Shown here in pieces: positions 54,209 to 63,573 of a DNA stretch of 64,000 nucleotides; within the stretch, counting starts at the first letter, position 1, and every line of letters starts with the position of its first letter. The translations under genes and the position numbers were made by a program. The notes beneath the pieces were generated by a model, which saw only the letters and a program-made list of their open reading frames with translations, was not told the DNA's origin and searched no databases. Origin of the DNA: Klebsiella quasivariicola. GTDB lineage: Bacteria > Pseudomonadota > Gammaproteobacteria > Enterobacterales > Enterobacteriaceae. The stretch covers positions 1,426,001 through 1,490,000 of the forward strand of contig NZ_CP022823.1 of NCBI RefSeq assembly GCF_002269255.1, given 5' to 3'.

Positions 54209-55014
54209 ACGATTTTATTACCGAAGCGTGGCTCAGGGCGAACCATACGCTCAGCGAAGGCGGTGAAATCCATCTTCCTGCCGACGCTCGCCTGACGCCC
54301 TCGGCGAGGGAGCTGCTGGAAAGCCGCCACCTGCGGGTCAAATTTCTCGACAGCCAGGGACGCTTGTTTGTCGAAGATGACGAGCAGACGCCGCAGCCGG
54401 TGCATGTCCTGACCAGCAGCGACCATCCGCCCCAGGCCTGCTGTGAGCTCTGTCATCAGCCGGTGGGCAAAAAGCCGGACACCTTAACTCACCTGACGGC
54501 CGAGATCCTGGTGGCGAAAAACGATCCGCGACTGGCCTTCCGCGCGGTGCTGGACAGCACCATCGCCCTGACGGTGTGGCTGCAAATTGAGCTGGCGGAG
54601 CCCTGGCAACCGTGGCTGACGGATATCCGTTCGCGGCTGGGCAACATCATGCGCGCCGACGCGCTTGAGGAGCCGCTGGCGGCGCAGTCGATCGCCGGGT
54701 TCAGTGAAGCGCAATTGCATCGTCTGTCCCATCAGCCGCTGCGCTATCTGGGGCACGATCACCTGGTACCGGAGGCCCGCCATGGGCGCGATGTCGCGCT
54801 GCTCAATCTGCTGCGCGGCAAAGTGCGCGAGGCGGAGGTCACCGCGGCGCAGGTGTTTATTACGCCGCAATTTACGGTGCGGCGCGCCGATATTATGCAG
54901 GCGCTCAACCGTCTCTCCAGCGCCGTCTACGTGATGATGGTGCTGGACGCGACGGACTCGCCGCCGGCGCTCAGTCAACTGCAGCAGCAGCTGGGAGGGG
55001 AAGATGATCATTGA
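54205..55014 (+). CDS. eutT: Cob(I)alamin adenosyltransferase EutT
   Basis: The 269-residue enzyme makes the adenosylcobalamin cofactor of ethanolamine ammonia-lyase. It shows the EutT metal motif H-X11-CC-X2-C exactly (His before [11 protein letters not shown], then CCELC). The second half holds the adenosyltransferase helices. The ATG at 54205 overlaps the eutQ stop; the longer upstream frame was rejected. It overlaps eutD by 11 bp. Confidence 0.95.
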   Translation: MNDFITEAWLRANHTLSEGGEIHLPADARLTPSARELLESRHLRVKFLDSQGRLFVEDDEQTPQPVHVLTSSDHPPQACCELCHQPVGKKPDTLTHLTAEILVAKNDPRLAFRAVLDSTIALTVWLQIELAEPWQPWLTDIRSRLGNIMRADALEEPLAAQSIAGFSEAQLHRLSHQPLRYLGHDHLVPEARHGRDVALLNLLRGKVREAEVTAAQVFITPQFTVRRADIMQALNRLSSAVYVMMVLDATDSPPALSQLQQQLGGEDDH

Positions 55015-56020
55015 CCAGTGCCGCAAACTGGCCCTGCGCGCCCCCGCCAGGGTGGTGTTCCCGGATGCGCTGGACGTTCGGGTGCTGAAGGCCGCGCATT
55101 ATCTGCAGCAGCAGGGCCTCGCGCATCCGATCCTCGTCGCCAGCCCCTTCGCGCTGCGGCAGTTCGCCCTCAGCAAGCGCCTGCCGCTGACCGGAGTGCA
55201 GGTTATCGATCCGCACAGCAACCTGGCGATGCGCGAGGCGTTTGCCGCCGCCTGGCAGGCGCGCGCCGGCGATAAAACGCCCGCTGACGCCGTCGACAAG
55301 CTGGCCGACCCGCTGATGTTCGCCGCGGCGATGGTCAGTGCCGGGCAGGCCGCGGTCTGTATCGCCGGGAATCTCTCGTCAACCGCCAGCGTGCTGCGCG
55401 CCGGTCTGCGCCTGATCGGCCTGCAGCCGGGGTGTAAAACGCTCTCTTCACTGTTTCTGATGCTGCCGCAGTATGCCGGCCAGCCGCTGGGGTTTGCCGA
55501 CTGCAGCGTGGTACCGCAGCCGACGGCGGCGCAGCTGGCGGATATCGCTATCGCCAGCGCTGAGACCTGGCAAGCGATCACCGGCGAAGCGCCGCGGGTG
55601 GCAATGCTGTCTTTCTCGACGCACGGCAGCGCCCGCCATCCCTGTGTGGCTAATGTTCAGCAGGCCACGGAGATGGTGCGTCAACGGGCACCACAGCTGA
55701 TGGTCGATGGCGAGCTGCAGTTTGACGCCGCCTTCGTACCGGACGTCGCTGCGCAAAAAGCGCCCGCCAGCCCCCTGCAGGGCCGGGCCAATGTGCTGGT
55801 CTTCCCGTCGCTGGAGGCGGGCAACATCGGCTACAAAATCGCCCAGCGGTTGGGCGGGTATCGCGCCATCGGGCCGCTGATTCAGGGCCTGGCCGCACCG
55901 CTTCACGACCTCTCGCGAGGCTGTAGCGTAGAGGAAATTATCGAACTGGCGCTGGTGGCGGCAGTACCGCGCCAGGCGGATGCGAGCCGGATCCCCGACT
56001 CGTCCACGCTGGTTGAATGA
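55004..56020 (+). CDS. eutD: Phosphate acetyltransferase EutD
   Basis: The 338-residue Pta-type enzyme interconverts acetyl-CoA and acetyl-phosphate, recycling CoA inside the microcompartment. It has conserved blocks [44 protein letters not shown] and [11 protein letters not shown]. It lacks the N-terminal regulatory domain of housekeeping Pta, as EutD does. It overlaps eutT and precedes eutM. Confidence 0.96.
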   Translation: MIIDQCRKLALRAPARVVFPDALDVRVLKAAHYLQQQGLAHPILVASPFALRQFALSKRLPLTGVQVIDPHSNLAMREAFAAAWQARAGDKTPADAVDKLADPLMFAAAMVSAGQAAVCIAGNLSSTASVLRAGLRLIGLQPGCKTLSSLFLMLPQYAGQPLGFADCSVVPQPTAAQLADIAIASAETWQAITGEAPRVAMLSFSTHGSARHPCVANVQQATEMVRQRAPQLMVDGELQFDAAFVPDVAAQKAPASPLQGRANVLVFPSLEAGNIGYKIAQRLGGYRAIGPLIQGLAAPLHDLSRGCSVEEIIELALVAAVPRQADASRIPDSSTLVE

Positions 56021-56058
56021 ATGGTCCCGTTCAGGACCCCTTATGAGAGGAAAACACA

Positions 56059-56349
56059 ATGGAAGCATTAGGAATGATTGAAACCCGGGGCCTGGTTGCA
56101 CTGATTGAGGCCTCTGACGCCATGGTCAAAGCCGCCCGCGTCAAGCTGGTCGGCGTGAAACAGATTGGCGGCGGCCTGGTGACCGCTATGGTGCGCGGTG
56201 ATGTCGCGGCGTGCAAAGCCGCGACGGATGCCGGGGCAGCGGCGGCTCAGCGTATCGGTGAGCTGGTGTCTGTACATGTCATCCCGCGTCCGCATGGCGA
56301 TCTGGAAGAGGTTTTCCCGATCAGCTTTAAGGGCGATAGCAACATCTAA
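56059..56349 (+). CDS. eutM: Microcompartment shell protein EutM
   Basis: The 96-residue single BMC-domain protein ([57 protein letters not shown]) forms the major hexagonal shell tiles. RBS GAGAGGAAAA precedes the ATG. A BIME follows directly, which may cut or stabilise the transcript and help give this protein its high abundance. Confidence 0.97.
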   Translation: MEALGMIETRGLVALIEASDAMVKAARVKLVGVKQIGGGLVTAMVRGDVAACKAATDAGAAAAQRIGELVSVHVIPRPHGDLEEVFPISFKGDSNI

Positions 56350-56370
56350 AGGGTAGCTGAGCCGAACAGT

Positions 56371-56454
56371 CCTGGCCGCATAAGAGGCAAACGGCGCGCC
56401 ATCCGGCAATGACAAGGCATGAATGCCGGATGGCGCTGGGCTTATGCGGCCTGG
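56371..56454. repeat. BIME (two inverted REP units) between eutM and eutN
   Basis: GGCCGCATAAG...GCGCGCCATCCGGC and its inverted partner GCCGGATGGCGC...CTTATGCGGCC are separated by AATGACAAGGCATGAAT. Together they form a long stem-loop of typical enterobacterial REP sequences. Confidence 0.92.
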
Positions 56455-56475
56455 ACATCACACGCGGAGACGGAA

Positions 56476-56763
56476 ATGAAGCTGGCTGTCGTTACCGGAT
56501 ATGTGGTCTGCACCGTACGTCATGAAGGGCTGGCCCACGACAAACTGCTGATGGTGGAGATGCTCAATGCCCGCGGCGAGCCGGACGGGCAGAGCGCGGT
56601 CGCCATCGACAACATTGGCGCGGGATGCGGAGAGTGGGTGCTGCTGGTCAGCGGCAGCTCGGCGCGACAGGCGCACGCACAGGGAGCCTCTCCGGTCGAT
56701 TTGTGCGTGATTGGCATCGTGGATGAGGCCGCGGCCGGTGGTCAGGTGCTCTTCCATAAGTAG
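56476..56763 (+). CDS. eutN: Microcompartment vertex protein EutN
   Basis: The 95-residue EutN/CcmL-fold protein (MKLAVVTGYVVCTVRHEGL, then VAIDNIGAGCGEWVLLVSGSSAR) forms pentamers at shell vertices. The ATG at 56476 was chosen over an in-frame ATG inside the BMC repeat region at 56419. It is 11 bp before eutE. Confidence 0.95.
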   Translation: MKLAVVTGYVVCTVRHEGLAHDKLLMVEMLNARGEPDGQSAVAIDNIGAGCGEWVLLVSGSSARQAHAQGASPVDLCVIGIVDEAAAGGQVLFHK

Positions 56764-56774
56764 GGTGGAAAATC

Positions 56775-58178
56775 ATGAATCAACAGGACATTGAACAGGT
56801 GGTGAAAGCGGTACTGCTGAAAATGAAAGACAGCAGTCAGCCTGCCGACACCGTTCATGGCATGGGCGTTTTTGCCTCTCTGGATGACGCCGTCGCGGCG
56901 GCAAAGGTGGCCCAGCAGGGATTGAAGCGGGTGGCGATGCGCCAGCAGGTGATTCAGGCCATTCGTGAGGCGGGTGAAAAGCATGCCCGGGAACTGGCGG
57001 AACTGGCGGTGACCGAGACCGGCATGGGACGCGTGGAGGATAAGTTTGCTAAAAACGTGGCGCAGGCGCGCGGCACACCGGGCGTGGAGTGTCTGACTCC
57101 GCAGGTGTTGACCGGTGATAACGGCCTGACGCTGATTGAAAACGCGCCCTGGGGCGTGGTGGCCTCGGTTACGCCGTCCACCAACCCGGCGGCGACGGTG
57201 ATTAACAATGCTATCAGCCTGATTGCCGCTGGCAACAGCGTGGTGTTTGCCCCTCATCCGGCGGCGAAGAAGGTCTCGCAGCGGGCAATTACCCTGCTTA
57301 ACCAGGCGGTAGTGGCCGCCGGTGGCCCGGCTAACCTGCTGGTGACCGTGGCGAATCCGGATATCGACACCGCCCAGCGGCTGTTTAAGTACCCTGGCAT
57401 CGGCCTGCTGGTGGTGACCGGCGGCGAAGCGGTGGTCGAGGCGGCGCGCAAACATACCAATAAACGTCTGATTGCCGCCGGAGCCGGCAACCCACCGGTG
57501 GTGGTGGACGAAACCGCCGATCTGCCGCGCGCCGCAGAGGCAATCGTCAGGGGCGCCTCTTTCGATAACAACATCATCTGCGCCGACGAGAAGGTGCTGA
57601 TCGTGGTCGATAGCGTCGCCGACGAGCTGATGCGCCTGATGGAAGACCAGCAGGCGGTGAAACTCACCGCGGCACAGGCCGAACAGCTTCAGCCGCTGCT
57701 GCTGAAAAATATCGATGAGCGCGGCAAAGGCACGGTCAGCCGCGACTGGGTCGGCCGCGATGCGGGCAAAATCGCCGCGGCGATTGGCCTGCAGGTGCCG
57801 GCGCAAACCCGTCTGCTGTTCGTTGAAACCTCCGCCACCCATCCGTTCGCAGTGACTGAACTGATGATGCCGGTGCTGCCGGTGGTGCGGGTGGCGAACG
57901 TCGACGAGGCGATCGCCCTGGCGGTCACGCTGGAAGGCGGTTGCCACCATACGGCGGCGATGCACTCACGCAATATCGACAACATGAACCAGATGGCGAA
58001 TGCCATCGACACCAGCATCTTCGTCAAAAATGGGCCGTGCATCGCCGGGCTTGGGCTGGGCGGCGAGGGCTGGACCACCATGACCATCACCACCCCGACC
58101 GGCGAGGGCGTGACCAGCGCGCGCACCTTCGTTCGTCTGCGTCGCTGTGTGCTGGTGGATGCGTTTCGAATTGTATAA
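56775..58178 (+). CDS. eutE: CoA-acylating acetaldehyde dehydrogenase EutE
   Basis: The 467-residue enzyme oxidises acetaldehyde to acetyl-CoA inside the microcompartment. An amphipathic N-terminal helix (DIEQVVKAVLLKM) followed by a linker is the typical encapsulation peptide. The catalytic Cys is in DNNIICADEKVL near residue 275; the NAD site region is TPSTNPAATVINNAIS. It works beside EutG (alcohol) and EutD (acetyl-P). Confidence 0.96.
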   Translation: MNQQDIEQVVKAVLLKMKDSSQPADTVHGMGVFASLDDAVAAAKVAQQGLKRVAMRQQVIQAIREAGEKHARELAELAVTETGMGRVEDKFAKNVAQARGTPGVECLTPQVLTGDNGLTLIENAPWGVVASVTPSTNPAATVINNAISLIAAGNSVVFAPHPAAKKVSQRAITLLNQAVVAAGGPANLLVTVANPDIDTAQRLFKYPGIGLLVVTGGEAVVEAARKHTNKRLIAAGAGNPPVVVDETADLPRAAEAIVRGASFDNNIICADEKVLIVVDSVADELMRLMEDQQAVKLTAAQAEQLQPLLLKNIDERGKGTVSRDWVGRDAGKIAAAIGLQVPAQTRLLFVETSATHPFAVTELMMPVLPVVRVANVDEAIALAVTLEGGCHHTAAMHSRNIDNMNQMANAIDTSIFVKNGPCIAGLGLGGEGWTTMTITTPTGEGVTSARTFVRLRRCVLVDAFRIV

Positions 58179-58187
58179 GGGATGAAC

Positions 58188-59027
58188 ATGGCGCACGACG
58201 AACAACGCTGGCTTTCGCCGCGACTGCAAACGGCGGCGGCCCTGTGTAACCAGACGCCCGCCGCCAGCGACTCACCGCTGTGGCTGGGCATCGATTTGGG
58301 CACCTGCGACGTGGTGTCAATGGTGGTCGATAGCGACGGCCAGCCGGTTGCGGTGTGTCTTGACTGGGCCGACGTGGTGCGCGACGGCATCGTCTGGGAC
58401 TTCTTTGGCGCTGTCACCCTCGTGCGCCGTCATCTCGATACCCTCGAACAACAGCTGGGCTGTCGCTTCACCCATGCGGCGACCTCGTTTCCGCCGGGGA
58501 CCGATCCGCGCATTTCGATCAATGTCCTGGAATCCGCCGGGCTGGAGGTCAGTCATGTCCTGGATGAGCCGACCGCGGTGGCGGATCTGCTGCAGCTCGA
58601 TAACGCCGGGGTGGTGGATATCGGCGGCGGCACCACCGGGATCGCCATCGTTAAACAGGGCAAGGTGACGTATTCGGCGGATGAAGCCACCGGCGGCCAC
58701 CATATCTCCCTGACGCTGGCCGGGAATCGCGGCATTGGGCTTGAGGAGGCGGAGCAGTACAAGCGCCGCCATGCCGGGGAGATCTGGCCGGTGGTTAAGC
58801 CGGTGTACGAGAAGATGGCCGAGATTGTCGCCCGGCACATTGCCGGACAAGGGATTGATGATTTGTGGCTGGCGGGCGGCGCCTGTATGCAGCCGGGCGT
58901 GCATGCGCTGTTTCGTCAGCGCTTCCCGGCATTACCGGTGCATTTGCCGCAGCACAGCCTGTTTATGACCCCGCTGGCAATCGCCAACAGCGGGAAGGAA
59001 AAAGCGGAGGGGATCTATGCAAGCTGA
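58188..59027 (+). CDS. eutJ: EutJ, Hsp70/actin-fold chaperone-like protein
   Basis: The 279-residue ASKHA-fold protein has the first phosphate loop LGIDLGTCDVVSMVVD and the second VVDIGGGTTGIAIVK, plus the adenosine motif LAGGACMQPGV. It is thought to help fold or assemble Eut proteins; the role is unproven. The second ATG (58188), which matches E. coli EutJ, was chosen over 58182. It overlaps eutG by 11 bp. Confidence 0.93.
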   Translation: MAHDEQRWLSPRLQTAAALCNQTPAASDSPLWLGIDLGTCDVVSMVVDSDGQPVAVCLDWADVVRDGIVWDFFGAVTLVRRHLDTLEQQLGCRFTHAATSFPPGTDPRISINVLESAGLEVSHVLDEPTAVADLLQLDNAGVVDIGGGTTGIAIVKQGKVTYSADEATGGHHISLTLAGNRGIGLEEAEQYKRRHAGEIWPVVKPVYEKMAEIVARHIAGQGIDDLWLAGGACMQPGVHALFRQRFPALPVHLPQHSLFMTPLAIANSGKEKAEGIYAS

Positions 59028-60204
59028 ACTGCAGACGGCGCTGTTCCAGGCCTTCGACAGCCTGAATCTCCAGCAGGTAAAAAGCTTCAACGTTCCGCCG
59101 GTGACGCTGCACGGCGTCGGCGCGCTGGCGGCCTGTGGACTGCAAGCCCACGCCCGTGGCCTGAAGCATCTGTTTGTTATGGTCGACAGTTTTCTCCATC
59201 AGGCGGGAATGACCGCCGGGCTGGAACGTAGCCTGGCGATGAAAGGGATAGCCATAACCCTCTGGCCCTGTCCCGCCGGCGAACCCTGCGTCACCGATGT
59301 CTGCGCCGCGGTCGCCCAGCTGCGGGACGCGGGTTGCGACGGGGTGGTGGCTTTCGGCGGTGGGTCGGTGCTGGATGCGGCGAAGGCGGTGGCGCTGCTG
59401 GTCACCAATCCTGAGCAGACGCTGAGCGGTATCACGGAACACAGCGCATTACATTCGCGTCTGCCGCTGATCGCGGTGCCGACCACCGCCGGCACCGGGT
59501 CAGAAACCACCAACGTGACGGTGATTATCGATGCGGTGAGCGGACGCAAACAGGTGCTGGCGCATGCCTCGCTGATGCCGGATGTGGCGATCCTCGACGC
59601 CGCGCTGACCGAAGGCGTTCCCCCGCCTGTCACGGCGATGACCGGGATCGATGCGCTGACCCACGCGATCGAGGCCTACAGCGCCCGCCACGCCACACCG
59701 TTTACCGACAGTCTGGCGATGGGAGCCATCGCCATGATCGGCGAAGCGCTGCCGAAAGCGGTGGGCTTCGGCCAGGATCTGGCGGCGCGGGAGAACATGC
59801 TGCTGGCCTCCTGCATGGCGGGGATGGCGTTCTCCAGCGCCGGGCTGGGGCTATGCCATGCCATGGCGCATCAGCCGGGGGCGGCGCTGCATATTCCGCA
59901 CGGGCTGGCCAACGCCATGCTGCTGCCGACGGTGATGGAGTTTAACCGCATGGTGTGCCGAGCGCGCTTCAGCCAGATCGGCAGGGCGCTGACCGGCAGG
60001 AAAACCGATGACTACCAGGCGATTGCCGCCGTACGCGACCTGATCGCCGATGTGGGCCTGACGATGGGGCTGGCGGATGCTGGCGCGACGCCCGCGCACT
60101 TCGCCACCTGGGCGCAGGCGGCGCAGGACGATATCTGTCTGCGCACCAATCCACGCACCGCCAGCCGGGAACAGATTATTGAGCTGTACGCGGCGGCGCA
60201 ATAA
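59017..60204 (+). CDS. eutG: Iron-containing alcohol dehydrogenase EutG
   Basis: The 395-residue group III alcohol dehydrogenase reduces acetaldehyde to ethanol and regenerates NAD+ in the microcompartment. It has FGGGSVLDAAKAVAL for NAD binding, the TTAGTGSE loop, and iron ligands in GIDALTHAIEAY and GLCHAMAHQPGAALHIPHG. The first 20 or so residues (ELQTALFQAFDSL) resemble an encapsulation helix. A BIME separates it from eutH. Confidence 0.95.
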   Translation: MQAELQTALFQAFDSLNLQQVKSFNVPPVTLHGVGALAACGLQAHARGLKHLFVMVDSFLHQAGMTAGLERSLAMKGIAITLWPCPAGEPCVTDVCAAVAQLRDAGCDGVVAFGGGSVLDAAKAVALLVTNPEQTLSGITEHSALHSRLPLIAVPTTAGTGSETTNVTVIIDAVSGRKQVLAHASLMPDVAILDAALTEGVPPPVTAMTGIDALTHAIEAYSARHATPFTDSLAMGAIAMIGEALPKAVGFGQDLAARENMLLASCMAGMAFSSAGLGLCHAMAHQPGAALHIPHGLANAMLLPTVMEFNRMVCRARFSQIGRALTGRKTDDYQAIAAVRDLIADVGLTMGLADAGATPAHFATWAQAAQDDICLRTNPRTASREQIIELYAAAQ

Positions 60205-60235
60205 ATGCGGATTTTCCCGGGGGCGTGTAGTGGTG

Positions 60236-60333
60236 TCTTTCCCGGCAAGCGCTGCGCTTAGCCGGGCTACAGGATCACAGCCGTCTGCTATGCCGTAGCC
60301 CGGGAAAGGCGTTCACGCCGCGACCCGGGAAAG
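60236..60333. repeat. BIME between eutG and eutH
   Basis: A REP-like unit CCCGGCAAGCGC...CTTAGCCGGGCTACA (60241-60271) is followed by an inverted unit, GTAGCCCGGG...CGACCCGGGA (about 60295-60330). It occupies most of the 198-bp eutG-eutH gap. Confidence 0.85.
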
Positions 60334-60403
60334 TTCCCCGAGTGCGGCTAATGTCCCGGTATTCACAGTATCTACAAATCATAAATGACAGGGAGTAAGG
60401 GCT

Positions 60404-61642
60404 ATGGGAATTAACGAAATCATCATGTACATCATGATGTTCTTTATGCTGATTGCCGCCGTGGACAGGATCCTGTCGCAGTTCGGCGGCTCGGCACGCT
60501 TCCTCGGCAGGCTGGGGAAAAGCATTGAAGGGTCGGGCAGTCAGTTTGAAGAAGGGTTTATGGCGATGGGGGCGCTGGGTCTGGCAATGGTCGGGATGAC
60601 CGCCCTGGCGCCGGTGCTGGCCCATCTGCTCGGCCCGGTGATTATTCCGCTGTATGAGATGCTCGGCGCCAACCCGTCAATGTTCGCCGGCACGCTGTTG
60701 GCGTGCGACATGGGCGGTTTCTTCCTCGCTAAAGAACTCGCGGGCGGCGACGTGGCGGCCTGGATGTACTCAGGCCTGATCCTCGGGTCCATGATGGGCC
60801 CGACCATTGTGTTCTCCATTCCGGTGGCGCTCGGCATTATTGAACCAACCGATCGCCGCTGGCTGGCGCTCGGCGTGCTGGCGGGCATTGTCACCATTCC
60901 CATCGGCTGTATCGCCGGCGGTCTGGTGGCGATGTATTCCGGGGTGGAGATCAACGGCCAGCCGGTAGAGTTTACCTTCGCGCTGATCCTGATGAATATG
61001 ATCCCGGTGATCATCGTCGCCGTACTGGTGGCGCTGGGGCTGAAGTTTATTCCGGAAAAAATGATCAACGGCTTCCAGATCTTCGCCAAATTCCTCGTGG
61101 CGCTGATCACCATCGGCCTGGCGGCGGCGGTGATCAAGTTTCTGCTCGGCTGGGAGCTGATCCCGGGACTCGACCCGATCTTTATGGCGCCTGGCGACCA
61201 GCCCGGCGAGGTGATGCGCGCCATCGAAGTCATTGGCTCCATCTCCTGCGTGCTGCTCGGCGCTTACCCGATGGTGCTCCTGCTGACCCGCTGGTTTGAA
61301 AAGCCGCTAATGCGCATCGGTAACCTGCTGAAAATCAACAATATGGCTGCTGGCGGTATGGTCGCCACCCTGGCGAATAACATCCCGATGTTCGGCATGA
61401 TGAAGCAGATGGATACCCGCGGCAAAGTGATCAACTGCGCTTTCTCGGTGTCGGCGGCATTCGCGCTGGGCGACCATCTCGGTTTTGCGGCAGCCAACAT
61501 GCACGCCATGATCTTCCCGATGATTGTCGGCAAGCTGGTCGGCGGCGTTACCGCGATTGGCGTGGCGATGCTGCTGGTGCCGAAAGAGAAAACGATCCCG
61601 ACGGCAGCGAAAAGCGACGCCGAAGTGGAGGCACACTCGTGA
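60404..61642 (+). CDS. eutH: Ethanolamine permease EutH
   Basis: The 412-residue inner-membrane protein has about ten to eleven hydrophobic segments (for example EIIMYIMMFFMLIAAVD and FALILMNMIPVIIVAVLVALGL). It imports ethanolamine at low pH, when passive diffusion is limiting. RBS GGGAGTAAGGG. Its TGA overlaps the GTG start of eutA. Confidence 0.95.
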   Translation: MGINEIIMYIMMFFMLIAAVDRILSQFGGSARFLGRLGKSIEGSGSQFEEGFMAMGALGLAMVGMTALAPVLAHLLGPVIIPLYEMLGANPSMFAGTLLACDMGGFFLAKELAGGDVAAWMYSGLILGSMMGPTIVFSIPVALGIIEPTDRRWLALGVLAGIVTIPIGCIAGGLVAMYSGVEINGQPVEFTFALILMNMIPVIIVAVLVALGLKFIPEKMINGFQIFAKFLVALITIGLAAAVIKFLLGWELIPGLDPIFMAPGDQPGEVMRAIEVIGSISCVLLGAYPMVLLLTRWFEKPLMRIGNLLKINNMAAGGMVATLANNIPMFGMMKQMDTRGKVINCAFSVSAAFALGDHLGFAAANMHAMIFPMIVGKLVGGVTAIGVAMLLVPKEKTIPTAAKSDAEVEAHS

Positions 61643-63054
61643 ACACGCGCCAGCTGCTCAGCGTCGGTATTGATATCGGCACCACCACCACGCAGGTGAT
61701 CTTCTCGCGTCTCGAGCTGGTTAACCGCGCCGCGGTCTCCCAGGTGCCACGCTATGAATTCATCAAACGCGAGATCAGCTGGCAAAGCCCGGTGTGCTTT
61801 ACACCGGTCGATAAGCAGGGCGACCTGCAAGAAGCTGAACTGAAGGCGCTGATCCTCGCCCAGTACCAGGCCGCGGGTATCGCCCCGGAAGCGGTGGACT
61901 CCGGGGCGATCATCATCACCGGCGAAAGCGCGAAAACCCGTAATGCCCGCCCGGCCGTGATGGCACTCTCGCAGTCGCTGGGCGATTTCGTTGTCGCCAG
62001 CGCCGGGCCGCACCTTGAATCGGTCATTGCCGGCCACGGTGCCGGGGCGCAAACCTTGTCCCAGCAGCGGATGTGCCGGGTGCTCAATATCGATATCGGC
62101 GGCGGCACGTCGAACTATGCCCTGTTTGCATCCGGTAAAGCGATCGGCACCGCCTGCCTTAACGTCGGCGGCCGGCTGCTGGAGACCGACGGTCAGGGCC
62201 GGGTGATTTACGCCCATCAGCCGGGCCAGCGCATTGTCGATGCGGTATTGGGCCCGGGAACCGATGCTTTAGCCTTGACTGCGGGGCAGCTGGCGCAGGT
62301 GGCGCGCCGGATGGCGGCGCTGATCGTCGAGGTGATCGAGGGCACCCTCTCACCGCTGGCGCAGGCGCTGATGCAAACGGGTTTACTGCCGGCGGGTGTT
62401 CAGCCTGAGGTGATTACGCTTTCCGGTGGGGTGGGGGAGTGCTATCGCCATCAGCCCGCCGATCCTTTCTGCTTTTCCGATATTGGGCCGCTGCTTGCCA
62501 CGGCCCTGCATGAGCACCCGCGACTGCAGGCGATGAACGTGCAGTTCCCGGCGCAAACCGTGCGCGCCACGGTGATTGGCGCCGGGGCGCATACCCTGTC
62601 GCTGTCCGGGAGCACCATCTGGCTGGAGGGGGTACAGCTGCCGCTGCGCAATCTACCGGTGGCCATCGCGCAGGACGTCGGCGATCTGCCGAATGCCTGG
62701 CTGCAGGCGTTGACGCAGCTCGACCTGGCCCCCGACGCGGACGCTTACGTGCTGGCGCTTCCCGCTTCACTTCCGGTGCGCTACGCCACCTTACTGGCGG
62801 TGATTGACGCCCTGCTGGCGTTTGTCGCCCGCTTTCCTAATCCCCACCCGCTGCTGGTGGTGGCTGAGCAGGATTTTGGTAAAGCGCTGGGCATGCTGCT
62901 GCGGCCTCAGCTACCACACCTTCCGCTGGCGGTCATCGATGAGGTGAGCGTGCGGGCGGGAGACTATATCGACATTGGTACGCCTCTTTTTGGCGGATCG
63001 GTTGTGCCGGTGACGGTGAAATTGATTAGACTTGAGATAAATGACAGGGGATAA
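61639..63054 (+). CDS. eutA: Ethanolamine ammonia-lyase reactivase EutA, C terminus replaced by prophage sequence
   Basis: The 471-residue ASKHA-fold ATPase normally frees damaged cobalamin from EutBC. It starts with GTG (GTGA overlap with eutH) and shows the phosphate loops VGIDIGTTTTQVIF and LNIDIGGGTSNYAL and the adenosine motif LSGGVGECYRHQ. Up to PLFGGSVVPVTVK it follows E. coli EutA, which then ends SLAFPS. Here the frame instead reads LIRLEINDRG and stops at 63052-63054. The changed tail coincides with the end of a Mu-like prophage, so the last 5-6 host codons are lost and 10 phage-derived residues are added. The core fold is intact, so activity may survive. Confidence 0.93.
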   Translation: MNTRQLLSVGIDIGTTTTQVIFSRLELVNRAAVSQVPRYEFIKREISWQSPVCFTPVDKQGDLQEAELKALILAQYQAAGIAPEAVDSGAIIITGESAKTRNARPAVMALSQSLGDFVVASAGPHLESVIAGHGAGAQTLSQQRMCRVLNIDIGGGTSNYALFASGKAIGTACLNVGGRLLETDGQGRVIYAHQPGQRIVDAVLGPGTDALALTAGQLAQVARRMAALIVEVIEGTLSPLAQALMQTGLLPAGVQPEVITLSGGVGECYRHQPADPFCFSDIGPLLATALHEHPRLQAMNVQFPAQTVRATVIGAGAHTLSLSGSTIWLEGVQLPLRNLPVAIAQDVGDLPNAWLQALTQLDLAPDADAYVLALPASLPVRYATLLAVIDALLAFVARFPNPHPLLVVAEQDFGKALGMLLRPQLPHLPLAVIDEVSVRAGDYIDIGTPLFGGSVVPVTVKLIRLEINDRG

Positions 63055-63102
63055 GTGAGATAATTATGGGAAGTACTGGGTCAACATGGGAAGAGACTGG
63101 AT

Positions 63103-63154
<52 letters not shown>

Positions 63155-63183
63155 CAGAACTCGCACCAGCCTGATTGCAGATA

Positions 63184-63573
63184 TTACTCCTTTTTCCCTG
63201 TATCGGCATCAGGTTCGCCATCAAACAGTTTGCCCTGCATCCGATCCAGTTCTTCTTTTCTGACCCGCTTCACCACGCTGTAAACCCACTGTAGTGAAAC
63301 ACCAAATTTGCGGGCCAGTTCGTGATGGTTGCGCCCGTCAAACTCCAGGAAAATTTCCCGGTCGCGCTGGCTGACCTTCCAGACCATGCCCATCGGAAAA
63401 TAGACGTTTTGCCCACCCCAGACCTGCATCATGCGGTTCGCGACGGCCTGACCAATCTGGTCGGCAACTGCGGGTTCGATATCAATAATCTCGCGGACAG
63501 TCTCAGAGGTATGCTGTGCCAGTTCCACCAACAGTTCCGGCCCTTTACTACGAAACTGATTCAGGTCGCTCAT
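63184..63573 (-). CDS. mor: Mor-family middle-gene transcription activator
   Basis: The 129-residue protein has the size of Mu Mor. The N-terminal dimerisation region (LVELAQHTSETVREIIDIEPAVADQIGQAVANRMMQVWGGQNVYFP) precedes a C-terminal HTH (DGRNHHELARKFGVSLQWVYSVVKRV). It should activate the phage middle promoter with host RNA polymerase. The ATG at 63573 overlaps the gemA stop (ATGA), so the two are translationally coupled. It is the last visible phage gene before the host junction. Confidence 0.9.
   Translation of the reverse strand: MSDLNQFRSKGPELLVELAQHTSETVREIIDIEPAVADQIGQAVANRMMQVWGGQNVYFPMGMVWKVSQRDREIFLEFDGRNHHELARKFGVSLQWVYSVVKRVRKEELDRMQGKLFDGEPDADTGKKE

Noticed and set aside
60381..63048. 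Shared 13-mer ATAAATGACAGGG before eutH and at the prophage junction
   Set aside because: Several 13-base matches are expected by chance in 64 kb, and neither surrounding sequence extends the match.
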